Below, in pieces: positions 1 through 8,949 of a stretch of DNA of 64,000 nucleotides (position 1 is the first letter of the stretch; each line of letters starts with the position of its first letter). Position numbers and translations under genes: made by a program. The stretch is from NCBI GenBank assembly GCA_024347015.1, contig AP024889.1, positions 1,984,001 through 2,048,000 of the forward strand, in the 5' to 3' direction. A model generated the notes under the pieces. The model saw only the letters and a list, made by a program, of their open reading frames with translations. It did no database searches and was not told the DNA's origin. This stretch comes from Vibrio pectenicida. Lineage in GTDB: Bacteria > Pseudomonadota > Gammaproteobacteria > Enterobacterales > Vibrionaceae.

Positions 1-1
1 C

Positions 2-2236
2 AAGATTGTTCTTCTCGAAGAACCACAAGCGGTATGCTACGACTGGTATGCCCGCCATCAGAAAACCGCGAGCGAAGAACTTAAGCAACTACCACTTATC
101 TTGGTGTGTGATGTAGGAGGTGGCACCACGGATTTAAGCTTGCTTGAAGCCAAATACAATACTGAGGAACTGGCACTGGATAGAATTGGCGTGGGTGAAC
201 ACTTAATGCTAGGAGGCGACAACCTAGATTTAGCTTTAGCCCATCTTGCCGAAAGCCGCTTTAATCAAGGTAAAAAGCTCAACGCTGCCAACCTCACCAA
301 ACTTATTCAGCAAACAAGACAAGCAAAAGAAACTCTTCTGTCTCTTAATGCCCCTGAAGAAATTAAAATCACCATGCTTGGTAGTGGTTCAAAACTGCTT
401 GGTGGTACAAAAAGCATAAGCCTTAGCAAACAAGAAGTGCACCACATTGCTTTAGATGGGTTTTTCCCGTTATCTGATTTTTCTGATACTCCAAGTAAGC
501 GCCGCAGTGCTATGGTTGAGTTCGGATTACCTTATGTGGCAGATCCTGCGGTCAGTAAACACCTCGCCGAATTTCTCCACCAGCATCAACAAGTGTCTTG
601 CTCCGCTCTCGAACAACAAGATAGCACTAAACCTGCAATACCTGTTGGCTTACTGCTTAACGGCGGCGTATTTAACAGTGAGCTGATCACAGAGCGTATA
701 ACCAAGCTGCTTGAGAATTGGCGTGGCACGCCGATTACTGTGCTTGATAATCCTCATCCAGATTGGTCCGTGGCATTTGGCGCAGTTGCCTACGGTAAAG
801 CAAGACGAGGGGCCCAACTAAAAATTGGTGGTGGTGCAGCGCGTTCCTATTTTCTGCATTTGCAAGAAAAAAACAAGCTGGGTAAAGCACTATGTTTACT
901 CGCAAAGGGAACCGAAGAAAGCCAAGAAATCCGCTTAAGTGGCCGACGTTTTTCTCTCACATTGGGAGAACCAGTACGCTTTAACTTGCTAACATCAACT
1001 CACGATACTCTAACTCAAGGTACTGCGAGCCAAAACGGCGTTATGGTAGATGTGGACCCTGATATATTCGCTCCCCTGCCCCCTTATATCTCGACCTTAG
1101 AAGGCGAAGGCATTGCACTTCAAGCCAATCAAAAAGAGCGCGTAGAAGTCCAGTTGGCGTGTCAACTTACCGAAGTCGGCACGTTAAAATTAGAATGCGT
1201 TAACGTCGATGATGACAACAAACGTTGGGCATTGGAGTTTGAAGTTCGCAATCAGCAATCCGATCAATCTGAGTCAACAAAGCTTCATCCACGTTTAACT
1301 GAGTGCAAAGAGCTTATCACCAGCCTTTATAGCGGCAATAAAAAGAGTGCCGATTCAAAACAAATCAAAACACTGGCTAAAAATTTAGAAAAAAAACTCG
1401 GTCAACGTGATGATTGGGATTTCATCACTCTACGCCAACTATTTGATGCCTTTGCCCAAGGACGAAAGCGTCGGCGCCGCTCTGAAGCTCACGAAAAGAA
1501 CTGGCTTCGTTTAGCTGGCTTTTCGATGCGCCCGGGGTTTGGTGATGCGACAGATTCGTGGCGATTAGAACAAGTATGGAGCTTATATCAGCAAGGTATT
1601 CAATTTAAAAACCACCAAAGCTGGACTGACTGGTGGGTGTTTTGGCGCCGTATTGCAGGTGGGCTCAATCAAGAGCAGCAAGAGACCATACTTGCCGATA
1701 TCGCCAAATATCTCCACCCAGGTACAATGAAAAACCCTCAGTCAGCTAAGAACGCCCACGATATGGGTTATGAGTCTATGGTGCGACTAGCCGCTTCATT
1801 AGAGCATTTGGAAGTTGAAGATAAAGTCCTATTATCCAGTTGGTTTTTAAGTAAAGCCATTAACCACAATCAATTTGGACAAGCGCATTGGTGGGCACTA
1901 GGCCGCTTAGCTGCACGCACGCCACTTTATGGCAGTCAACATAATGTTATTCCTCGTGAACAAGCTGAACAATGGCTTCCTAAACTGCTTGAACAGAACT
2001 GGCAAAAAGAGACTATGATTGCGTTTGCTACCGTACTGATATGTCGCAAAACTGGCGATCGTTTATTTGATATCTCTGATGACTTTCGCCAGCAAGTTTT
2101 GGCTAAACTCAAACAAAGCAAAGTACCCGATATTTGGGTGGATTTAGTTGCTGAAGTCAAAGAGCTCTCTTATACCGAATCCAAACGCGCCTTTGGTGAT
2201 ACCATTCCAGCAGGCTTATCACTGATCACTCGATAA
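2..2236 (+). CDS. Hsp70 family protein (DnaK-like chaperone), 5' truncated by window edge
   Basis: The reading frame is open from the left edge, so the true start lies outside. About 745 codons are visible. Near the visible start is the Hsp70 phosphate-binding motif VCDVGGGTTDLS, followed by the second half of the actin-like ATPase domain, with LLNGGVF and the adenosine-loop-like region up to about residue 270. The remaining 450 residues are unlike the DnaK substrate domain. They fit the longer, DUF3731-type C-terminal region of a sub-family of Hsp70 relatives found in Vibrio and other gamma-proteobacteria. Such proteins are cytosolic and their clients are not established. A hairpin terminator follows the stop codon. 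The Hsp70 assignment is firm; the sub-family name comes from memory of the architecture. Confidence 0.88.
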   Translation, partial: KIVLLEEPQAVCYDWYARHQKTASEELKQLPLILVCDVGGGTTDLSLLEAKYNTEELALDRIGVGEHLMLGGDNLDLALAHLAESRFNQGKKLNAANLTKLIQQTRQAKETLLSLNAPEEIKITMLGSGSKLLGGTKSISLSKQEVHHIALDGFFPLSDFSDTPSKRRSAMVEFGLPYVADPAVSKHLAEFLHQHQQVSCSALEQQDSTKPAIPVGLLLNGGVFNSELITERITKLLENWRGTPITVLDNPHPDWSVAFGAVAYGKARRGAQLKIGGGAARSYFLHLQEKNKLGKALCLLAKGTEESQEIRLSGRRFSLTLGEPVRFNLLTSTHDTLTQGTASQNGVMVDVDPDIFAPLPPYISTLEGEGIALQANQKERVEVQLACQLTEVGTLKLECVNVDDDNKRWALEFEVRNQQSDQSESTKLHPRLTECKELITSLYSGNKKSADSKQIKTLAKNLEKKLGQRDDWDFITLRQLFDAFAQGRKRRRRSEAHEKNWLRLAGFSMRPGFGDATDSWRLEQVWSLYQQGIQFKNHQSWTDWWVFWRRIAGGLNQEQQETILADIAKYLHPGTMKNPQSAKNAHDMGYESMVRLAASLEHLEVEDKVLLSSWFLSKAINHNQFGQAHWWALGRLAARTPLYGSQHNVIPREQAEQWLPKLLEQNWQKETMIAFATVLICRKTGDRLFDISDDFRQQVLAKLKQSKVPDIWVDLVAEVKELSYTESKRAFGDTIPAGLSLITR

Positions 2237-2255
2237 GTGATTTTTTAACAAATAA

Positions 2256-2290
2256 AAAAGTTGCCTATTGTGGTTAATTGGCAACTTTTA
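2256..2290 (+). terminator. Rho-independent terminator after the Hsp70-family gene
   Basis: A perfect 10-bp stem, AAAAGTTGCC pairing with GGCAACTTTT, has a 14-nt loop. The 3' arm ends in a T run and sits 20 bp after the stop codon. Confidence 0.75.
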
Positions 2291-2421
2291 TCAAATAGAT
2301 CTGAGGTTTAGGTTTCTCCATTTTTACCTTAATCATCGATAAAAGCCTTATATATAGGCCACCACGTACAGCGTAAAATCTTTTCCCCTTGCCAAATGAA
2401 CCGTTTTCCACCAAAATAACA

Positions 2422-2437
2422 CTGTGTATATAAACAG
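2422..2437 (+). promoter_or_regulatory. LexA (SOS) box of umuDC
   Basis: CTGTGTATATAAACAG matches the gamma-proteobacterial SOS box CTG-N10-CAG. It is the core of a longer perfect inverted repeat with 13-bp arms (2413-2425 and 2434-2446) that ends one base before the umuD ATG. LexA bound here would cover the promoter and translation start region. Confidence 0.9.
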
Positions 2438-2446
2438 TGTTATTTT

Positions 2447-2848
2447 ATGAAAGTGATCCCGATTACTGCTCGTGCTGGCATTACTGGTTTTGAGTCACCC
2501 GCGGCTGAATACCGTCAGCTTTCACTCGATCTTGATGAGCTACTAATTGACCACCCAAATGCCACCTTTTTAGGGTGTGCCTATGGTGATTCTATGCAGG
2601 GCGTGGGCATTTTCGATGGCGATATCTTAATCGTGGATCGCCATGTTTCACTCAATAACATGGATGTGATCGTTGCTAACCTAAATGGTGAGTTTGTTTG
2701 TAAATTGCTTGATATAAAATATCGCCAGCTGATTTCTGCAAACCCTATTCACGCACCAGTTCTGGTGCAAGAGTGTGATACCTTTACTATCGAGGGTGTG
2801 GTAATACGTTCAATACGCTGTCATCGCTCTAGCCATCTTTTAGAATAA
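2447..2848 (+). CDS. umuD: UmuD: autoproteolytic accessory subunit of translesion DNA polymerase V
   Basis: This is a 133-residue protein of the LexA/UmuD S24 peptidase family. After RecA-stimulated self-cleavage, UmuD' joins UmuC to form error-prone Pol V. The catalytic serine lies in YGDSMQG (S49) and the lysine in FVCKLL (K86). The likely scissile bond is A10-G11 in TARAGITG; an Ala-Gly bond resembles LexA more than E. coli UmuD's Cys-Gly. The ATG lies directly after the long LexA palindrome with no clear Shine-Dalgarno sequence, so translation may be weak or nearly leaderless. umuC begins 10 bp downstream, forming an SOS operon. Confidence 0.95.
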   Translation: MKVIPITARAGITGFESPAAEYRQLSLDLDELLIDHPNATFLGCAYGDSMQGVGIFDGDILIVDRHVSLNNMDVIVANLNGEFVCKLLDIKYRQLISANPIHAPVLVQECDTFTIEGVVIRSIRCHRSSHLLE

Positions 2849-2858
2849 CAACTTACCC

Positions 2859-4115
2859 ATGTTTGCCTTAGTCGATGCCAACGCGTTTTATTGTAGTGCA
2901 GAGCAAGTTTTTAGGCCTGAGTGGCGTGGTATGCCTTTGGTAGTGCTTTCGAATAATGATGGCTGTATTGTCGCTGCCAACCGCCAAGCCAGAGAATGCG
3001 GTATACAGAAATTCAAACCCTACTTTCAGATGGAGGGGCTGTGTAAGCAGCACGGGGTTATTGTACTGTCTTCTAACTACGAGCTTTATGCCGATTTATC
3101 AAGCAAAATGATGGAAGTCATCGGACGGTTTGCGCCAGATCAGCACGTCTACTCAATTGATGAGTCCTTTCTCTCATTCAAACACACTGTATCAGCGATA
3201 CCTTGTTTACAAACTCATGCTCATACGCTGAGAAAATCCGTTTGGAAAGAGTGTCGGATGCCTGTATGCGTTGGTATCGGGCCAACATTAACCATAGCTA
3301 AAATTGCGAACCATGCAGCAAAAAAGGTACAAGGATTTAATGGAGTATGCATACTCGATACTACAGCAGAAAGAGATCGGGTGCTCGCTCAGTTATCTGT
3401 GAGTGATGTGTGGGGAGTCGGTAAACGGCTAACCATGCATTTAAAGCAGTCAGGCATCACCACTGCCCTACAATTGGCTAAATACCCCGCCCCACTTGCA
3501 CGTAAAATGTTTAGTGTGGAGTTAGAGCGAACAGTACGTGAACTTAATGGGCAAGTCTGCAAACAGTGGGATGAAGCTAGGGCAGACAAAAAGCAAATAT
3601 TTTCTACTCGTAGTTTTGGTGAGCGTATCGAGGATGCTAAATCACTATGCCAAGCACTGTGTCATCATGCTGCGATTGCTTCCCATAAAGCCAGGAAGCA
3701 ACACTCTTTATGTAAGGTACTAATGTGTTTTGCCTCAAGTTCACCATTCGATGACATTGCTTATAGCCAACGAGCGATTCACCGCTTCCCTTTTCCGACC
3801 TCAGATGTAACCCAAGTGACTAAAGTGGTGTCTGAACTGACCGAGCAGTTATTTGCTGACGGTGTGCGATTTTATAAAGTGGGTGTAGGCTTATTAGACT
3901 TAGTGGACAACCATCAAGAACAACCGGATTTGTTTAACCCAACACCAAACAATATGGAGCTGATGTCAGTGTTTGATCAATTGAATCAACGCTATGGTCA
4001 GAATACGATTTTCTTAGGTGCACAAGGGATAGAGCCTAAATGGCAAATGAGACGCCAATTTTTAACACCTCAATATACTACGTGTTGGGGAGACATACCT
4101 AAAATCCTGTGCTGA
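2859..4115 (+). CDS. umuC: UmuC: Y-family DNA polymerase V catalytic subunit
   Basis: The 418-residue Y-family polymerase copies past damaged bases as part of Pol V (UmuD'2C). The N-terminus MFALVDANAFYCSAEQVF carries the metal ligand D6. The second acidic pair is in SIDESFLSF (D101, E102), positions identical to E. coli UmuC. The helix-hairpin-helix region follows near residues 185-200 (DVWGVGKRL) and the little finger plus UmuC-type C-terminal extension complete the protein. Length is close to the usual 420 residues. It is co-transcribed with umuD from the LexA-box promoter. Confidence 0.95.
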   Translation: MFALVDANAFYCSAEQVFRPEWRGMPLVVLSNNDGCIVAANRQARECGIQKFKPYFQMEGLCKQHGVIVLSSNYELYADLSSKMMEVIGRFAPDQHVYSIDESFLSFKHTVSAIPCLQTHAHTLRKSVWKECRMPVCVGIGPTLTIAKIANHAAKKVQGFNGVCILDTTAERDRVLAQLSVSDVWGVGKRLTMHLKQSGITTALQLAKYPAPLARKMFSVELERTVRELNGQVCKQWDEARADKKQIFSTRSFGERIEDAKSLCQALCHHAAIASHKARKQHSLCKVLMCFASSSPFDDIAYSQRAIHRFPFPTSDVTQVTKVVSELTEQLFADGVRFYKVGVGLLDLVDNHQEQPDLFNPTPNNMELMSVFDQLNQRYGQNTIFLGAQGIEPKWQMRRQFLTPQYTTCWGDIPKILC

Positions 4116-4481
4116 ACATCTTGAATTGAATGTGGCCATTGGTTGGTTAACATCCGAAGTGCTGGTAATACTTCGATTACTTTTCTTCAGATTCAGCAGC
4201 AACAGCATAGCCATTTGTATACTGCAATATGCTACATAAATTACATATATATCAAAAATTTAATTGTCAATACGGCAAAAATGCGCGGTAATACGCCTAA
4301 AGAGGGGGTATTGTGAAGCAGTGAATCATGAGGAAATCGTTCTACTGATGTGAAAAGAACTCAGATTAAAGTAAGGAAAATCATGCCAGAGTACAGTATT
4401 TAGGTACCAGACTAGCGGCAATTCTTATGTCATTCCTGTTTTGTATATACTACTGAAACGACAAAGATTTTTAAACACTAT
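4116..4481. other. Intergenic region without recognisable gene
   Basis: About 370 bp of AT-rich sequence separates umuC from the terminator of the facing minus-strand gene. I see no open frame with coding character on either strand and no clear promoter. Confidence 0.5.
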
Positions 4482-4516
4482 CAAAAATAGAGCCAATCAG
4501 ACTAACTGGTTGGCTC
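4482..4516 (-). terminator. Rho-independent terminator for the GH18-like gene
   Basis: GAGCCAATCAG (4490-4500) pairs with CTGGTTGGCTC (4506-4516) through an 11-bp stem containing one wobble pair and a 5-nt loop. Read on the minus strand it is followed by TATTTTTGAT, and it lies about 105 bp past the stop of the 4621-6873 gene. Confidence 0.7.
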
Positions 4517-4620
4517 AAGCATTTGGGGTCTTTATTACTAAGTTAATTTAGTACATTTTTAATTAAAAATTGTGCCACTTCGGTGCTTAAAAACATCAAC
4601 TTGAGACAAACACGTTTACT

Positions 4621-6873
4621 CTACAATAGTGGGAAATGCTGTGATATTATGTTTTCGACCATAGAATCTATTTGATACGGAGAAAGCAAATCAAAGTCCA
4701 ACTCTCCTAATAATATCTTCTGACTGAGACGAAAATTAAGTAAACGTTCTAATTGTTCTAATTGTTCTTTTTCGGTTGTATTCAATATACTTTGACTTGT
4801 TTGAAGAAGAAATGACTGAACACTTTCAGTACCTTCATTTTTCTTAAATTCAAGTACAGCGTCATCAAGATTCTGTGAATTTTCGATATCAAATTTATCC
4901 TTATATTTATAGACTTTAGTTTGGTAGATATTATCTATTTTTCTGTTGATATAATTTGATATATGCTGTTTAAACATCTCTGATTTTACTCCTGCATAGT
5001 GATTTCCTTCTAGGCGCTTTACCTCATCAAATGCTTTAGCAATCGATTCATCAATAACTGGGTCTAGACACTGTAACTCAAGATATATCCAATCAGTTGC
5101 TAACAGCCCTTTTGGATTCTTTGCAAGTTGAATATCAATTTCGGATTGATGGCATTCATTGGTTGTATCTTTTTCGGATCGGAGAAATTCTTTCCATTTA
5201 CCTTTTTTTGTAGCTAAAGCTCTAAACTCAGCTATTTTGTTACAGGCTAAGTTGAGATTCTGGTTCTCAGGATCAAATATGTCTTGTGCGTAAATTGCAG
5301 GTTCCACTCTTTCAATATCTCCGCCTAATCTATTTTTAACCTCTGTAAGTGTTTCTAGATAACCGTGTACTTCTTCTTTACCTAATCTGTCATAGGTATG
5401 CTTTAGTGTTACCGCATCATTGTAGGTTAACGGCATTGGATAATTTCTGACTAGATGCTCCAAAAATCCATTGATATCATCCGCTAAAAGCGTGTCTTTT
5501 TGTAGGGTAGAATAAGTATTTCCTTTGGCTAATTTATTGTACTTAGCCACAACAAGACTATTTAATTTGTCATAGTGTGCTTTCTGCAGGTTACTATGCT
5601 CTACATCATTTCTATCTTCACTTTTGGTTATTAATGGGTCCATCGCAAATGTTTGGTGTGTTACTTCGTATCCCAGGCCTTCGCGAGCAGCATTTAGGTT
5701 AAGACCGGCATCAGCAAAAACATTTCGGGTAAATAAGCCACCTAAGCCTTTATCAAGTACAAACTGCGCTTTAACAGCTATCATTCGAGGAGTTTCTACT
5801 GAAAAACAGTCTGCCTTACCTACATCATTATCTTTACAAATAAAATCGACATTGTTATCAGGCTCTGTCTTAAGATAGTATCCGTTTTTACCAGTCACTG
5901 ACTCACTCTGGCTAACTTCTAACATAGTATCAAGCATGTCGTGAGTTGTAAGGTTCTGACCAGAGCTATGTGGATGGATTGTATTTGAATACTCCAGCTC
6001 CAAACGATTAGGTTCAATACCTGAATCAAGCAGAAACGTTATGGCTTGGGCCACTGACCAATCGATAGATTGTTTTGTGAATAAGTTTGAGTGATGCTTG
6101 GGTGCTCTATCGTTGCTTTGCGCACTAAAGTACCATTTATCTACTTTGTTTAGGTCAAGTAGCTCTTTTACTATTTTCGCTTCTTTTTCATTTCTTGGTA
6201 CATTAGAGGCAATATTAATCCTGATATTGTGTGCACTCAATTTATTACGTAGCTGAGAAATACTCTTCTTCGAACTTTCTGAATCTAGCTTATTGAAAGG
6301 TGAATCTGTATAATCGATACTTACCCATTTAATAAAATCATTGTAAAGTAATGTATCATCAATAATATTAATAATTCTTTCTTCTTTACCTTTAAAAATA
6401 TTCTTGCTCCGAATTATTATACCTACTTCTGTGCCGTTAATTTTATGCAGTTTTTTTAATAGCTGCAGTGAATATGACTCTTTTTCTTTTTTTTCTTGCA
6501 TCTTTATGTAAGCAAGAGAAACCATCTCCTCTTCGGCAAGAGAATCCATCTTCTCTTTGGCAAGAGATTTTTTTTGCACAGGAATTATTGCTGTTTTTGT
6601 AGAGATATCAAAAGGCAACATTACTACATCATATTTGGCCAGCTCATTCAGCTCCACCTGTTCTGCTAGGGAGAAGTCTTGTCCTGCAGATAAGTATGCA
6701 GTGAGCAAGGGCTTTTCTCGGTCTTTTTTATAATGGTTTGAGTAATGAGCTCGATTAATAGCATATACAATGGCGTGCTCGGGCTCTATTTTATCTTTTT
6801 CCTGAGTTGTTGACTGCACACTAAGCGTTGTTACTCCAACCACTGAGGCTAGAAAAATCACTAATTTTTTCAT
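4621..6873 (-). CDS. Exported protein with degenerate GH18 (chitinase-like) domain and helical C-terminal region
   Basis: The 750-residue protein starts with a signal peptide (residues 1 to about 22, MKKLVIFLASVVGVTTLS). Residues 32-400 show a GH18-like TIM barrel pattern. A strand IKWVSIDYTDSPF (181-193) sits where GH18 enzymes have the DGxDxDxE motif, VDKWYFSAQS (244-253) fits the following strand, and FVLDKGLGGLFTRNVFADAG (371-390) matches the last strand, which normally reads GLGGxMxWxxxxD. The catalytic Glu is replaced by Thr (T189) and the first Asp of the DxD pair by Ser (S185), so the domain probably binds rather than cleaves glycan. Residues 410-750 are helical and not recognised. 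Residues 103-126 are three copies of an 8-residue SLAxxxM repeat. The gene stands alone and diverges from 7492-8532. The GH18 relation is inferred from motif placement. Confidence 0.5.
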   Translation of the reverse strand: MKKLVIFLASVVGVTTLSVQSTTQEKDKIEPEHAIVYAINRAHYSNHYKKDREKPLLTAYLSAGQDFSLAEQVELNELAKYDVVMLPFDISTKTAIIPVQKKSLAKEKMDSLAEEEMVSLAYIKMQEKKEKESYSLQLLKKLHKINGTEVGIIIRSKNIFKGKEERIINIIDDTLLYNDFIKWVSIDYTDSPFNKLDSESSKKSISQLRNKLSAHNIRINIASNVPRNEKEAKIVKELLDLNKVDKWYFSAQSNDRAPKHHSNLFTKQSIDWSVAQAITFLLDSGIEPNRLELEYSNTIHPHSSGQNLTTHDMLDTMLEVSQSESVTGKNGYYLKTEPDNNVDFICKDNDVGKADCFSVETPRMIAVKAQFVLDKGLGGLFTRNVFADAGLNLNAAREGLGYEVTHQTFAMDPLITKSEDRNDVEHSNLQKAHYDKLNSLVVAKYNKLAKGNTYSTLQKDTLLADDINGFLEHLVRNYPMPLTYNDAVTLKHTYDRLGKEEVHGYLETLTEVKNRLGGDIERVEPAIYAQDIFDPENQNLNLACNKIAEFRALATKKGKWKEFLRSEKDTTNECHQSEIDIQLAKNPKGLLATDWIYLELQCLDPVIDESIAKAFDEVKRLEGNHYAGVKSEMFKQHISNYINRKIDNIYQTKVYKYKDKFDIENSQNLDDAVLEFKKNEGTESVQSFLLQTSQSILNTTEKEQLEQLERLLNFRLSQKILLGELDFDLLSPYQIDSMVENIISQHFPLL
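6496..6567 (-). repeat. Three tandem 24-bp units inside the GH18-like gene
   Basis: Each unit encodes an 8-residue block: SLAKEKMD, SLAEEEMV, SLAYIKMQ. The first two units are nearly identical at DNA level (tctcttgcc / tctcttgcc). A charged stretch, QEKKEKES, follows. This is a short in-frame expansion, probably a surface helix or linker. Confidence 0.7.
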
Positions 6874-7491
6874 CAGTTATCAGTTTCTCTTTCGACATAT
6901 TATGGCAAGTTATTATCTTATCGAGAGCAAAAGAGCAGCTCATTACATGCTTATTGTAATTTGGCTGTCAATACAAACGATAATTAGACTTGGAGCAGCA
7001 TAAATAAATCAACTCTGCCGCCTTCTCTGGCACCGCCAGAGATAAACCGAGAAGCCTAACAAGATAATAAAAGAGATATTGTCAAATTAATGACATATAT
7101 GTCATCTGATTGAAAACTAATTTTATTTATAATTATTTGTTATAAATTCAATTGGTTTTAGTTAATAATTTTACTGCCGAATACTCGTCCGAAGTACATC
7201 ACATGATTTTTTAAGTTGTAACCTAAGAGATGATCTACTTGACTCACCCGAACACTGAGTTAAACACCACAGATTTTAGAGTACTCATAATACTTCACCT
7301 TTTAAAGGTAGTGATACTATTTGAGCTAACAATCTAAAATGGCGGATTCATGATTTTATTAATATCATTATGATTAATATGCCCTGAAATTCCGAAAAAA
7401 GAGCGGAGACATAAAAGCCCTTGTAGTGAGCTGTGAGCTGCAACCTGCTCGGAGGGGCACGACTAAAAATCATTTCTAGTAGGAGTTACCA
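6874..7491. other. Divergent intergenic region with palindromes
   Basis: This 618-bp AT-rich region separates two divergent genes of unknown role. It contains a perfect 8-bp hairpin (TCTCTGGC, loop ACC, GCCAGAGA, 7024-7042) that could alternatively pair CTTCTC 7022-7027 with GAGAAG 7050-7055. It also holds a perfect 16-bp palindrome (7090-7105). No additional coding sequence is apparent. Confidence 0.55.
7090..7105. promoter_or_regulatory. Perfect 16-bp palindrome, candidate operator
   Basis: ATGACATATATGTCAT is a perfect inverted repeat between the divergent genes at 6873 and 7492. The size and symmetry suit a dimeric regulator. I cannot assign it to a known factor. Confidence 0.35.
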
Positions 7492-8532
7492 GTGTCTGAT
7501 AGTGATGTTATTGCAAGCCTTAGACAATATAATAATTTGAAGGAAGTTGAGGTTGAACCAGGAGATGTACTCATCGTTAAAGTCTTTCCGGGATGGGCTC
7601 ATGACAAAATTGCGTCTTCGATTACCAAAGCACAAAAATACTTCCATTGGAAGTCACCTGACGAAAAAGCAGGTATGAAACTACAAGGCGCTGCGGCTTC
7701 TGAACACGTCGCTATTGGCTTATCAGCAACTGAGCTCGCTGAAGCAGCTGCAGAAATTCATGGGAAAGATGATATACCTAATACAGCAGCGATTGTGTAT
7801 AAATGCACTGACAAAGAATTGGCCAAAGCAGCGGTAACTATAACTAAAGCGTTATGCAGACTTACGGTTGATATAAGACCAAAGGGCCTTCCAGCAGAAG
7901 GAGGTCGCTACGACATGGTGGGTGCGGCCAAATCTCTGTATAGTAAAAGAACATTTCATGCATCAACGAACGAGTATATCGAGGACATACTCAGGTTTGT
8001 TTATGGTGGTACTAACATTATCCCTGATATGTTTTGTTCACAGCTCGCTGTTGCAGCATACGAGTCTGCATCCGTTGCGATATATGGCAAGACATGCTTT
8101 GGTTCCGATCCTAGAGGTGTCACCCCCAGACATATGGAACACCTCCTCAATACCAGAGGAAATTTTTATCTCGCGGGAAGAGTACCAGTCCCATCTCTAC
8201 TCTTGCATACCGACAAGGTGATACATACTTATGAGAATGCAAGAAAGTGGAGGCAAAGTGCTGACTCAATAGAACTTAATTCATTGATTTATAGTTCATG
8301 GTGTAAGCAAGCGGAACGAAGAAAACAAGGGTTTGGAGAGCTATTATATCTTTACGAAACCTACTTCGGGCTCAATGTAAAACCTGAATTCAGAGCAAAA
8401 ATGAAACCATTAAGTAAGGAGCTGTTAAATTCCTATCCTAGTATAAAAGCATTGCAGATGAAGCCAAAAAGAAGTGGTCGTTTATACAATATTGTTTTTA
8501 AAGAGATTGCTCCTTTGGATTACTTTTTATAG
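7492..8532 (+). CDS. Permuted NlpC/P60-like (YiiX/YebB-type papain-fold) hydrolase
   Basis: The 346-residue protein starts at GTG with AGGAG 7 bp upstream and has no signal peptide. The order of motifs fits circularly permuted papain-fold amidases (YiiX/YebB type). A PGDVLIVKVF strand (23-32) is followed by the histidine strand SEHVAIGL (H72) and, 110 residues later, the helix with the nucleophile, DMFCSQLAVAAYE (C182). The conserved TPRHMEHLL segment follows (211-219). The C-terminal 100 residues are basic and unassigned. Such enzymes cleave amide or thioester bonds in peptidoglycan or lipids; the substrate here is unknown. It diverges from the GH18-like gene. Activity is inferred from motif order only. 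Confidence 0.5.
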   Translation: MSDSDVIASLRQYNNLKEVEVEPGDVLIVKVFPGWAHDKIASSITKAQKYFHWKSPDEKAGMKLQGAAASEHVAIGLSATELAEAAAEIHGKDDIPNTAAIVYKCTDKELAKAAVTITKALCRLTVDIRPKGLPAEGGRYDMVGAAKSLYSKRTFHASTNEYIEDILRFVYGGTNIIPDMFCSQLAVAAYESASVAIYGKTCFGSDPRGVTPRHMEHLLNTRGNFYLAGRVPVPSLLLHTDKVIHTYENARKWRQSADSIELNSLIYSSWCKQAERRKQGFGELLYLYETYFGLNVKPEFRAKMKPLSKELLNSYPSIKALQMKPKRSGRLYNIVFKEIAPLDYFL

Positions 8533-8552
8533 GAAGCTATTTTAGCTTCCTT
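8531..8552 (+). terminator. Hairpin terminator overlapping a stop codon
   Basis: AGGAAGCTA pairs with TAGCTTCCT around a TTT(T) loop. The TAG stop of the upstream gene overlaps the 5' arm. The tail is only weakly T-rich. Confidence 0.5.
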
Positions 8553-8640
8553 ATCACCATCTAAACGATTAATAAGTTTGTTTTGACCGACTAAGGATAC
8601 CGTTTAAAAAATAACTCCAAGCAGCATCGCTTAACAATAA

Positions 8641-8949
8641 CTATTTTTTCAAAAGGGACGCGCACTCTTCATAAGATGGGCTGTCACCTCTTTGGATTCC
8701 CCACAATTGCTTGGCAGCATAATAGGAAAAACTGTTATCAGAAGGGGCTTTCTTTTGCCGGATGTGTCTTTTTTCGACATGGATAGCTTTCATCTCTTGT
8801 GCTTGAGCGCCAGATATTTTCCTAGAAGTAGCACATATATTCGCAAGCCCTTCATAAGCATACGCATTGACTTCCGACATATTAATACCGGCTATTGCAC
8901 TATATGGAATACACAAGCCTACAATGACGACCTTGAGACGTTTACACAT
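8641..8949 (-). CDS. Small exported protein of unknown function
   Basis: The ATG at 8949 (MCKRLKVVIVGLC) has AAGGTG 7 bp upstream and is preferred to an in-frame GTG nine bases earlier. The product is about 102 residues with a signal peptide (residues 1-20, cleavage near AIAG) and a charged mature part containing two cysteines. No family is recognised. Its neighbours are unrelated and it is probably transcribed alone. Confidence 0.55.
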   Translation of the reverse strand: MCKRLKVVIVGLCIPYSAIAGINMSEVNAYAYEGLANICATSRKISGAQAQEMKAIHVEKRHIRQKKAPSDNSFSYYAAKQLWGIQRGDSPSYEECASLLKK

